Positions 1 through 6,866 of a stretch of DNA of 43,174 nucleotides are shown here, one piece after another; position 1 is the stretch's first letter, and each line of letters starts with the position of its first letter. The notes beneath the pieces are model-generated. The model had not been told where the DNA came from. It searched no databases and saw only the letters and a program-made list of their open reading frames with translations. The translations under genes and the position numbers were made by a program. This DNA is from Prolixibacteraceae bacterium (GTDB lineage: Bacteria; Bacteroidota; Bacteroidia; Bacteroidales; Prolixibacteraceae), in contig CANJNY010000032.1 in the NCBI GenBank assembly GCA_947475715.1, positions 1 to 43,174 on the forward strand, given 5' to 3'.

Positions 1-2
1 GG

Positions 3-2033
3 GGACATGGTGCCTATCAGGCGCCCGACTGGAGTGCCGATTGGTTGCATAAAGAGGCAGTTTTTATGCTTGACAAATTAGCATTAAAAACCGACAGCCT
101 GCCATATAATAAGGTAAGCCACCAGCGACAGGCCGCCTTAAAGATCCGGTTACAGGAGGATATCCGGCAGAACACCTATCAGGAATCAACAAAAACGTTG
201 ACAGTTTCTGACCTAAGGGCTGAAGCCATCGCGGGTAATACCCTGTTTTACAGTGGACTTTTCACCAATAATCCGGCAATGGCGAATCTTCGTAATGCTT
301 ATGCACTGCCTGTGAATTCACTTAAAGATCCCCAGCGTGTTCGTCAGCTGAACGCCTTTTTCTTCTGGATTTCGTGGGCATGTGTTACCCAACGTCCCGG
401 GAAGGAGATATCCTATACCAATAACTGGCCTGCTGAAGAGTTGGTCGGAAACCGTCCAACAGGTGAACTTCTGCTGTGGACAGGTTTCAGTGTGATGATG
501 CTTTTAGCCGGAATTGGATTAATGGTTTGGTATTACGCAAGGAAGCGGGATGAAAAAGAGGAAGAGTTTCCAAAAGTAAATCCACAGTTAAAAGCCACCC
601 ACTCCCCTTCTCAAAAAGCCACCTTAAAATATTTCTGGATTGTTTCGATCCTGCTGCTTGTTCAGGTTATCATGGGTGTGATTACCGCCCATTACGGTGT
701 CGAAGGTCATGCTTTTTACGGTATTCCATTAGGCGACTGGCTTCCCTATTCCATTTCACGCACCTGGCATGTTCAGATTGCAATTTTCTGGATCGCTACC
801 TCATGGCTTGCCACCGGATTATATTATGCCCCTGCTATCTCGGGTGTTGAACCCCGCTTTCAGCGTTTAGGTGTAAACTTTTTATTTTCCGCTTTACTCG
901 TTATTGTTGCCGGATCATTAGCCGGACAGTGGATGGGTGTAATGCAGAAACTCGGTTTGATCCAGAACTTCTGGTTTGGTCATCAGGGTTACGAATATGT
1001 TGACCTTGGACGTTTCTGGCAGATCTTCCTGCTTGTTGGTCTGGTTATCTGGCTGGTATTGATGGGGCGTGCCATCTGGCCTGCACTGAAACAAAAATCG
1101 GAAAGCCGGAATCTTCTTGCCATGTTCCTGATCTCTTCGGTTGCCATTGCCGGGTTTTACGGAGCCGGTCTGATGTGGGGCCGTCATACCAACCTGGCTG
1201 TTGCAGAATACTGGCGCTGGTGGGTTGTTCACCTTTGGGTTGAAGGTTTTTTTGAAGTCTTTGCAGCTGTAATTACCGCATTCCTTTTTGTCCGTTTGAA
1301 TATTGTCAAGGCTGCCACTGCCACTACAGCGGTGTTATTTTCAACGGTTGTTTTCCTTGCCGGTGGTATTCTTGGAACGTTCCATCACCTCTACTTTACC
1401 GGGACTCCCACCGCAATCATGGCTCTGGGGGCTACATTCAGTGCACTTGAGGTCGTACCACTCGTTCTGATGGGTTTTGAAGCATATGACAATCTAAAAA
1501 TCAGCAAAATGGCAGCCTGGAGTAAAGCGTATAAATGGCCGATCTATTGCTTTATCGCGGTTGCTTTTTGGAATTTAGTAGGAGCCGGGATCTTCGGATT
1601 TCTGATTAATCCACCGATTGCCCTCTATTACATGCAAGGATTAAATACCACTGCAGTTCATGGTCATACCGCATTATTCGGAGTTTATGGAATGTTGGGT
1701 ATCGGACTGATGTTATTTGTTTTGCGTGATATGGACAAAGAGGTCATCTGGAAAGATAAATGGATTAAATTTGCCTTTTGGTCAATCAATGTTGGTTTGG
1801 CGACAATGGTCCTTTTCAGTGTCTTCCCGATTGGACTTTTGCAGACTCTGGCCAGCGTAAAGGATGGCTTGTGGTTTGCCCGTTCAGCTGAATTTATGCA
1901 AACACCACTTATGGCTACTCTAAAATGGATGCGTGTCTTTGGAGATACCATTTTTGCCGCCGGAACATTGGCACTGGTGTGGTTCATCTTCGGACTCAAA
2001 GGGGGTTGGAGCCATGAGAAGAAGAATGATTAA
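3..2033 (+). CDS. norB: Quinol-dependent nitric oxide reductase (qNOR), 5'-truncated by window edge
   Basis: This gene codes for a polytopic inner-membrane heme-copper oxidase relative that reduces two NO to N2O with electrons from quinol. The frame is open to the left edge: codons from position 3 read GHGAYQAPDWSADWLHKEA, a conserved part of the qNOR N-terminal region. The TTG at 45 is therefore not the true start, and roughly the first 80-90 residues lie outside the window (full-length qNOR is about 750). Numbering from position 45, candidate metal and heme ligands are His396 in VVHLWVEGFFEVF, His447-His448 in GTFHHLYFTG, and His539/His541 in AVHGHTALFG. The Glu residues after His396 match the NOR-type FeB site rather than that of an oxygen-reducing oxidase. 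More than ten hydrophobic segments follow the N-terminal periplasmic part. It is followed by a hairpin and a PepSY-family gene on the same strand. It is probably used for NO detoxification or partial denitrification. The family call is firm. Confidence 0.95.
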   Translation, partial: GHGAYQAPDWSADWLHKEAVFMLDKLALKTDSLPYNKVSHQRQAALKIRLQEDIRQNTYQESTKTLTVSDLRAEAIAGNTLFYSGLFTNNPAMANLRNAYALPVNSLKDPQRVRQLNAFFFWISWACVTQRPGKEISYTNNWPAEELVGNRPTGELLLWTGFSVMMLLAGIGLMVWYYARKRDEKEEEFPKVNPQLKATHSPSQKATLKYFWIVSILLLVQVIMGVITAHYGVEGHAFYGIPLGDWLPYSISRTWHVQIAIFWIATSWLATGLYYAPAISGVEPRFQRLGVNFLFSALLVIVAGSLAGQWMGVMQKLGLIQNFWFGHQGYEYVDLGRFWQIFLLVGLVIWLVLMGRAIWPALKQKSESRNLLAMFLISSVAIAGFYGAGLMWGRHTNLAVAEYWRWWVVHLWVEGFFEVFAAVITAFLFVRLNIVKAATATTAVLFSTVVFLAGGILGTFHHLYFTGTPTAIMALGATFSALEVVPLVLMGFEAYDNLKISKMAAWSKAYKWPIYCFIAVAFWNLVGAGIFGFLINPPIALYYMQGLNTTAVHGHTALFGVYGMLGIGLMLFVLRDMDKEVIWKDKWIKFAFWSINVGLATMVLFSVFPIGLLQTLASVKDGLWFARSAEFMQTPLMATLKWMRVFGDTIFAAGTLALVWFIFGLKGGWSHEKKND

Positions 2034-2060
2034 TGGATAGTGGTTAATGGTTAATTATTA

Positions 2061-2130
2061 GGCGGCTGGCAAATGGCGGCTGGCAAATGGCAAAATCAAG
2101 CCAGTGGCAAATTGCCAGCCGCCAGCTGCT
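2061..2130 (+). terminator. Tandem 14-mer and hairpin after norB
   Basis: A 14-bp unit (GGCGGCTGGCAAAT) is repeated in tandem at 2061-2088. Its reverse complement TTGCCAGCCGCC at 2112-2123 can pair perfectly with either copy (12-bp stem), followed by a short T run from 2130. It may act as a terminator or mRNA stabiliser between norB and the PepSY gene. Confidence 0.55.
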
Positions 2131-2170
2131 TTTTCAATCATTATTCCACATAAAATTGTTATAATTTCAC

Positions 2171-3688
2171 ATGGATCGCAAAAAACTTATCACGACATTC
2201 AAAAAGCTTCACAAATGGCCCGGGGTTATCATCACCCTATTTGCGATTCACTTTGCGATTTCAGGTATTATTATGAATCACCGGAGCCTCCTCTCGGGGG
2301 TTGACCTTTCGCGGAAATGGCTGCCGCGAAGTTATGAATATCAAAACTGGAACCAGGCTGCCGTGCGGGGTGGCTTAAGTCTGAACGGCGATTCCCTTAT
2401 TTTCTTTGGAAATATTGGCACCTGGATTAAAACACCCGGCGGATATTTAGATTATAATCAGGGTTTTCCTTCAGGGATTGATAACCGAAAGATAAATCAG
2501 CTGATCCGATATAAAAATCAACTCATTGCCGCAACCCAGTTTGGGCTGTTCCAAAGGAGCATAAATTCAAAATCATGGGAAGTAGTCCCGATGGCAATTC
2601 AGGAACAACGATTGGTAGATCTATTTATTAAACAGGATACTCTGGTAATTTTAAGCAGGGATTTCCTGATAAAGAGTACCGACTTAATCCATTTTGAAAC
2701 CACCAACCTCCCACCGCCTGAAGGTTATACCCAAAGTGCCGGGATGTTTAATACCCTTTGGGAACTTCACAGTGGCGAACTTTTTGGGACAGTAGGAAAA
2801 CTGCTAGTTGATATCCTTGGAATTGTGACAATACTGCTCTCTGTCACCGGTTTGCTTCACTTTTTCCTGCCCGGACTCATCAAACGCAGAAAAAGAGATA
2901 CCGGATCTTCAGGAAACCTCCCTTCCACCTTCAAACTAAATTTAAAATGGCATAATCTTGTGGGATATGTGTTTGCCATTTTTCTGATCATTAACACCAC
3001 AGCCGGGATCTTTTTACGTCCGCCGCTTTTAATTCCGATTATCACTAAAAGGGTGGGGATCATCCCCGGATCACACCTTGACACGAATAATCCCTGGCAT
3101 GATAAACTCCGAAAAGGGGTCTGGAATCAACAAGCCGGGATTTACATCTTCTCTACGGCCGATGGTTTTTATACTTCAGACGCAAGACTGAATACCATCC
3201 TGGTGCGCAGCAATTCACAACCCCCTGTCAGCCTGATGGGTTGTAATGTGCTTGAGTGTGTTGATGCCACGAAATACCTGGTCGGTTCATTTTCGGGATT
3301 ATTCCTCTGGGATTCAGCCACAGGAGAGACCTTAGATTTCTTTACCGGCAGAGGTTATGAAGCGCCTGTTGGAATGTCGAGGCCGGTTTCGGCCAATATG
3401 GTGGCAGGATATATCAGGGATCACCAACAACGGGAGTGGATTTTTGATTATAACCATGGGATATCGGAGAAAAATAGCAGCCAAACATGGGAGATGCCAG
3501 AAAACGTAAAAATAAAATCACCGATATCGCTCTGGAACTTTGCACTTGAGATTCATACCGGTCGGGTTTTGGAACCTTTTTTGGGGATGCTTTACCTGTT
3601 ATATATTCCCTTTGCGGGATTGTGTGTTTTGATGGTTTTGATCAGCGGATTTATGGTTTGGCTATTAAGATTTAAAAGGGAAAAATAG
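2171..3688 (+). CDS. PepSY-associated TM-helix family membrane protein
   Basis: This is a 505-residue membrane protein of the PepSY-associated TM (PepSY_TM) type. Four hydrophobic segments are visible: about 17-38 (WPGVIITLFAIHFAISGI), about 213-236, about 263-283 and about 476-499. Two large extracytoplasmic loops lie between segments 1-2 and 3-4. The loops contain short recurring strands such as QFGLFQRSINSKSWEVV and SGLFLWDSATGETLDF, which resemble beta-propeller blades. ATG at 2171 is chosen because it gives the usual short basic N-terminus MDRKKLITTFKKLHKWPG. Proteins of this family occur beside redox and metal genes, and some are thought to be heme- or iron-linked reductase partners, but the biochemical role is not settled. 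It lies about 140 bp after the nitric oxide reductase on the same strand, so a linked role in NO metabolism is possible but unproven. The family is likely; the function is not known. Confidence 0.8.
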   Translation: MDRKKLITTFKKLHKWPGVIITLFAIHFAISGIIMNHRSLLSGVDLSRKWLPRSYEYQNWNQAAVRGGLSLNGDSLIFFGNIGTWIKTPGGYLDYNQGFPSGIDNRKINQLIRYKNQLIAATQFGLFQRSINSKSWEVVPMAIQEQRLVDLFIKQDTLVILSRDFLIKSTDLIHFETTNLPPPEGYTQSAGMFNTLWELHSGELFGTVGKLLVDILGIVTILLSVTGLLHFFLPGLIKRRKRDTGSSGNLPSTFKLNLKWHNLVGYVFAIFLIINTTAGIFLRPPLLIPIITKRVGIIPGSHLDTNNPWHDKLRKGVWNQQAGIYIFSTADGFYTSDARLNTILVRSNSQPPVSLMGCNVLECVDATKYLVGSFSGLFLWDSATGETLDFFTGRGYEAPVGMSRPVSANMVAGYIRDHQQREWIFDYNHGISEKNSSQTWEMPENVKIKSPISLWNFALEIHTGRVLEPFLGMLYLLYIPFAGLCVLMVLISGFMVWLLRFKREK

Positions 3689-4011
3689 GTTTTAAAAAAC
3701 TGCTTCAAGGTCATTTTGCAATAGCCGGAAGACCTCTTAAAGTCCGTGATCGAAATCCGGCAAAGGTGCCTCACCCCAATCGGACGGAATGGCGCTAAAG
3801 CGCGAAGAGGCGATTGGGCGAAGTGGCGATAGGGCGATAGGGCGATGGGGCGAAAAATCCCGAAAGGCACGAAGTGGAGGTGCGGCGAAAAATCCTGTAG
3901 TGATTGAATTTGAATCGAAGATCAGCGAAGCTAATATCCCGGGAAAGCAAATCCATCGTTACCAACCCGGAAGAGGTGACATGATTCTGGCAAATGCAGG
4001 ATCTATTCTCT

Positions 4012-4059
4012 AAGTGAGAGGCTGACTTGTTCAGGCAAGAATAAGTCAGCCCCTCACTT
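4012..4059. terminator. 17-bp hairpin upstream of the first Rpn-type gene
   Basis: AAGTGAGAGGCTGACTT (4012-4028) pairs with AAGTCAGCCCCTCACTT (4043-4059) with one mismatch across a 14-nt loop. The right arm is the first unit of a 16-bp tandem array that continues to 4092. There is no T run, so it may be a repeat remnant rather than a functional terminator. Confidence 0.4.
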
Positions 4060-4171
4060 AGTCAGCTCCTCACTTAGTCACCCGCTCACTGACAAATATC
4101 CCCGCGATCGAAATTTATTATTTTTAATTGCCCATATTTCAATTCCGGTTACTCCCCGCTCTTTTTAGTCG

Positions 4172-4179
4172 TATATTTG
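4172..4179 (+). promoter_or_regulatory. Candidate -7 box for the Rpn-type gene
   Basis: TATATTTG matches the Bacteroidota -7 consensus TAnnTTTG and lies 20 bp before the ATG at 4200. No good TTTG -33 box is seen at the expected distance, so the call is tentative. Confidence 0.4.
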
Positions 4180-4199
4180 TAGTAACAACAATTTATGAC

Positions 4200-5171
4200 A
4201 TGCGTTATCTCGACCCCAAAAATGATTTGACCTTTAAGCGGATTTTTGGCGAACATCCCCATCTACTTAAAAGCTTCCTCAACGCCGTAATGCCATTGAG
4301 TGAGGACAATAAAATTGTTTCGCTCGAATACCTGCCTGCCGAACTGGTCCCCGAAATCCCGATCTTTAAAAATTCAATCGTCGATGTGCGGTGCATGGAC
4401 GAAAAAGGGCAGCAATTCATCGTGGAGATGCAGATGCTCTGGACCGACGGTTTCAAAAGCCGTGTCCTTTTCAACGCCTCAAAAGCCTATATCAAACAGG
4501 TAGGCAAAGGGATTCAGTACAAGGGATTGCAACCTGTTTACTCGCTGAATATCATCAACGAAAATTTTGACAAAAAGTCAGAGAATTACCTGCACCATTA
4601 TAAGATTATCCATACCCAGGAGAGTGAAAAAGTCATCGAAGGGCTTGAATTCATCTTTATTGAACTTCCAAAATTCAAGTCAAAGCAATTTACCAACAAG
4701 CGGTTACAGGTGTTATGGCTGCGCTTTTTATCGGAGATCAGCGATCAGCAGGAAGAAATATCTTCCGATTTTCTGGATGTTCCTGAACTTAAGGAAGCCT
4801 CTGAGCTGATTTTGGAGAGTGGTTTAACCAAAGGGGAACTGGAGACTTATGACAAATACTGGGATTACATCAGCACCGAAAAAACGATGATGGCCGATTC
4901 TTTTGATACCGGCATGGTACAGGGTGAAGAACGGGGGATTATAAAAGGGATTAGTCAGGGTATTAAACAAGGAATTGAACAAGGTATTAAACAAGGTATT
5001 GAACAGGGTATTGAACAAGGTATTGAACAAGGTATTAAAGAGGGACTTGAACAAGGTATTGAACAGGAAAAATTAATCCTGGCAAAAAATGCACTAAAAA
5101 TGGGTTTGCCGATAACGGACATTTCAAAACTCACAGGTCTTTCGGCGCAGGATATCGAAGAATTGTATTAA
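4200..5171 (+). CDS. PD-(D/E)XK nuclease family transposase / Rpn-type protein, copy 1
   Basis: A 323-residue protein of the Rpn / PD-(D/E)XK nuclease family transposase group. The N-terminal MRYLDPKNDLTFKRIFGE is the usual family opening. Nuclease-core residues are Asp62 (SIVDVRC) and Glu76-x-Gln78 (FIVEMQM), the D...ExQ signature. The start at 4200 is preferred over an upstream in-frame ATG at 4128 because the second copy starts at the same place and the extra residues are not family-like. Near the C-terminus, 11 four-residue units (GIxQ/GIEQ, codons 246-289, 4935-5066) form a 12-bp tandem repeat, followed by a conserved tail ending in LTGLSAQDIEELY. Known Rpn proteins promote RecA-independent recombination, and some have been described as toxic anti-phage nucleases inhibited by a C-terminal product made from an internal start. 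In-frame internal ATGs here are at 4887, 4890 and 4914. The second copy faces it near the right edge. Confidence 0.88.
   Translation: MRYLDPKNDLTFKRIFGEHPHLLKSFLNAVMPLSEDNKIVSLEYLPAELVPEIPIFKNSIVDVRCMDEKGQQFIVEMQMLWTDGFKSRVLFNASKAYIKQVGKGIQYKGLQPVYSLNIINENFDKKSENYLHHYKIIHTQESEKVIEGLEFIFIELPKFKSKQFTNKRLQVLWLRFLSEISDQQEEISSDFLDVPELKEASELILESGLTKGELETYDKYWDYISTEKTMMADSFDTGMVQGEERGIIKGISQGIKQGIEQGIKQGIEQGIEQGIEQGIKEGLEQGIEQEKLILAKNALKMGLPITDISKLTGLSAQDIEELY
4935..5066 (+). repeat. 12-bp coding minisatellite (11 units)
   Basis: Eleven tandem 12-bp units around GGTATTGAACAA encode GIIK-GISQ-GIKQ and eight further GI/GL-xx tetrads. The paralogous gene has only four units at 42372-42419, so the array has gained or lost exactly seven units since duplication. 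Confidence 0.9.
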
Positions 5172-5339
5172 AATAAAATGAATGAAAAAGGGATACAACT
5201 AATAGTAACTTGACAAACCGGAACGGGTGGTATGATTAGTGCAAAACCCAGATATTCATCCTCATCCCAACCCGGAACGGGTGACATCTTGGAAACAGAG
5301 GATCAGAAAACCAACTAATTTTTAAATAACAGAAAGAAA

Positions 5340-5365
5340 CCCGGCCATCTTTTCATCCGGTCGGG
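5340..5365 (-). terminator. Terminator at the end of the PUL (after the last GH30)
   Basis: CCCGGCC (5340-5346) pairs with GGTCGGG (5359-5365), one position being a wobble. Read on the minus strand the hairpin is followed by TTTCTTTC. It lies about 37 bp beyond the stop of the final PUL gene and so fits a rho-independent terminator. Confidence 0.6.
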
Positions 5366-5401
5366 CTTCACTTTCAAAACGAACAATCAAAAACTAAACA
5401 A

Positions 5402-6835
5402 TTACCATACATAAGTCGCAACAGCATCTTTCTCAAGGGAGAGCGAAACCGTGTTATTTTCAAGTGAGATATTAAAATCGATCTTCATTCCCCGGTTATT
5501 CTGAACAATCAGCACGATTTTTCCATCGGGCGTTTTAAATGCCACATTAGGCAGTGCCTCATTGGTATTTGAGCCAATGCGGACCGAACCAGGCCGAACC
5601 AGCTTTGCAGCATGAGCTAAAATATAATAGGCCGGATTACGGGTTACTGCATTTCCATCGATGGTTATCGTTCCCAAACATTCGGTGCACCCTCCCGGGG
5701 TATGGGGATTATTTTTTGGATCGGATGCCAGGTTCCATTCCAGCACATTACGGCACCAGTTTCGGGTCCCTCCGATAATAAGTGTTCTCACATGCCAGGC
5801 CAGATCGCCTGCCAGATTTCCGGGGGCACCCACCCACTGTTCTGTAAAATATAGGTTCTTATCGGGATGAGCATTGTGAACCGGTGTCAATGCCTCGATC
5901 TTTCCGCCATAAAGATGAAATGCCGAACCATCCACATATTTGGCAGCCTCCGGATCATTCAAAATTGTTAGCGGATAATCGGGTTTGTCGGCATTATGGT
6001 CATAAACGATAATTTTTGCGTTAACACCTGAAGCGGCAAAAATAGGACCCAGACTTTGTTTGATAAACTGCCTCTGCTCTTCTGCCGGCATAAACATGCT
6101 CGGATTATTTCCCGGATGAAGGGGTTCATTCTGAATTGTTATCGCATCAATAGTTATCCCCTCACACTTCATCTGTTGAATATATTTTACGAAATACCTC
6201 GCATAAGTATCGTAATATTGAGTTTTTAAGCTTCCCCCCTTTGAATTTTTATTGGTCTTCATCCATGTTGGAGGCGACCATGGTGAACCCAGAATTTTGA
6301 TATCCGGATTAATCGCCAGAATCTCCTTTAGAACAGGGATCAGATCGGTCTTATCGGGCGCCAGCGAAAACTGCGCCAGTGTGCTGTCTGTTTCCCCGGC
6401 AGGGAGATCATCATACGAAAAAACCCGGTCATCGAGATCAGAGGCTCCGATACTGATCCGCAAATAACTGATTCCGATATTATTTCCATCGGTGGCAAAT
6501 AATTCTCTGAGGATTGCCTGCCTGCTTGTGGCATCCATGCGATGTAATAACATGGCACTGCCACCCGTGAGACAATTCCCAAAACCGTCTATTGTCTGAT
6601 ATGTTTGACTTGGATCGATAACAATCTCGGGATCATGACTTACCTTCGATTTAGCGACAAAGCTGAATTTTGAAGACTGAAACAAAACCTTTGATTCAGG
6701 ACTTGTTATCCAGGCTGTTCCGGCTGAATTTGATTTTTCTTGATTCCGCTCATTGCCGGAATTCTTCGCTGCCGTAACCGATCCAACGAAATCCAATGAG
6801 GAAAAAAGAAGGATGAATGCAATTAAAGTTTTCAT
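5402..6835 (-). CDS. GH30 family glucosidase/glucanase (secreted)
   Basis: A 477-residue glycoside hydrolase family 30 enzyme (clan GH-A), close to the usual family length. Residues 1 to about 22 form a Sec signal peptide with no lipobox Cys, so it is likely periplasmic or released. The (beta/alpha)8 barrel spans roughly 70-410 and a short beta-domain follows. The acid/base is Glu237 in ITIQNEPLHPG and the nucleophile is Glu332 in LYFTEQWVG. The N-terminal part carries the family sequence QTIDGFGNCLTGGSA. GH30 enzymes of Bacteroidota PULs are typically beta-1,6-glucanases or beta-glucosidases (subfamilies 3 and 1), so removal of beta-1,6 side glucose from laminarin is the likely job. The exact subfamily cannot be fixed by eye. 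It starts 31 bp after the GH81 gene and is the last PUL gene, with a terminator behind it. A paralogue at 11776-13218 has the same catalytic motifs but a lipoprotein leader. Confidence 0.9.
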   Translation of the reverse strand: MKTLIAFILLFSSLDFVGSVTAAKNSGNERNQEKSNSAGTAWITSPESKVLFQSSKFSFVAKSKVSHDPEIVIDPSQTYQTIDGFGNCLTGGSAMLLHRMDATSRQAILRELFATDGNNIGISYLRISIGASDLDDRVFSYDDLPAGETDSTLAQFSLAPDKTDLIPVLKEILAINPDIKILGSPWSPPTWMKTNKNSKGGSLKTQYYDTYARYFVKYIQQMKCEGITIDAITIQNEPLHPGNNPSMFMPAEEQRQFIKQSLGPIFAASGVNAKIIVYDHNADKPDYPLTILNDPEAAKYVDGSAFHLYGGKIEALTPVHNAHPDKNLYFTEQWVGAPGNLAGDLAWHVRTLIIGGTRNWCRNVLEWNLASDPKNNPHTPGGCTECLGTITIDGNAVTRNPAYYILAHAAKLVRPGSVRIGSNTNEALPNVAFKTPDGKIVLIVQNNRGMKIDFNISLENNTVSLSLEKDAVATYVW

Positions 6836-6866
6836 TTGAAAATAATTTATTATAAGTCGGCCAAAA

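Larger units (their letters stand above)
3689..4199. repeat. Repeat-rich intergenic region without a credible gene
   Basis: About 510 bp without a supported gene. Positions 3800-3900 are a low-complexity run built on variants of GGCGATAGG and GGCGAAAAATCC. A CCCGGAAGAGGTGACATGATT motif near 3966 resembles CCCGGAACGGGTG copies at about 5217 and 5272 and near 42210-42225. A long hairpin pairs 4012-4028 with 4043-4059 (17 bp, one mismatch). Three decaying 16-bp tandem units based on GTCAGCYCCTCACTTA occupy 4045-4092. The short reading frames here look like products of the repeats. Confidence 0.6.
4180..5237 (+). repeat. Inverted duplicated segment, copy 1 (Rpn-type gene plus flanks)
   Basis: This segment matches the reverse complement of 42201-43174. 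Homology starts at least at TAGTAACAACAATTTATGAC (the other copy runs off the window there) and continues 66 bp past the stop codon to CGGAACGGGTGGTATGATT. The 84-bp length difference equals seven 12-bp units inside the coding repeat, so the two copies appear otherwise free of length changes. Confidence 0.85.

Noticed and set aside
3789-4013. 74-codon plus-strand reading frame in the gap after the PepSY gene
   Set aside because: It is built from the low-complexity GGCGAxAGG run and repeat motifs, has no domain, and shows no conservation clue.
4128-4199. N-terminal extension of the first Rpn-type protein from the ATG at 4128
   Set aside because: The paralogue begins at the ATG equivalent to 4200, the -7 box at 4172 lies inside the extension, and the extra residues are not family-like.
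4824-5054. Minus-strand reading frame of repeated LFNT units
   Set aside because: It is the antisense shadow of the 12-bp coding repeat.
4935-5066. CRISPR-like array
   Set aside because: The 12-bp units are contiguous, in frame and coding, without spacers.
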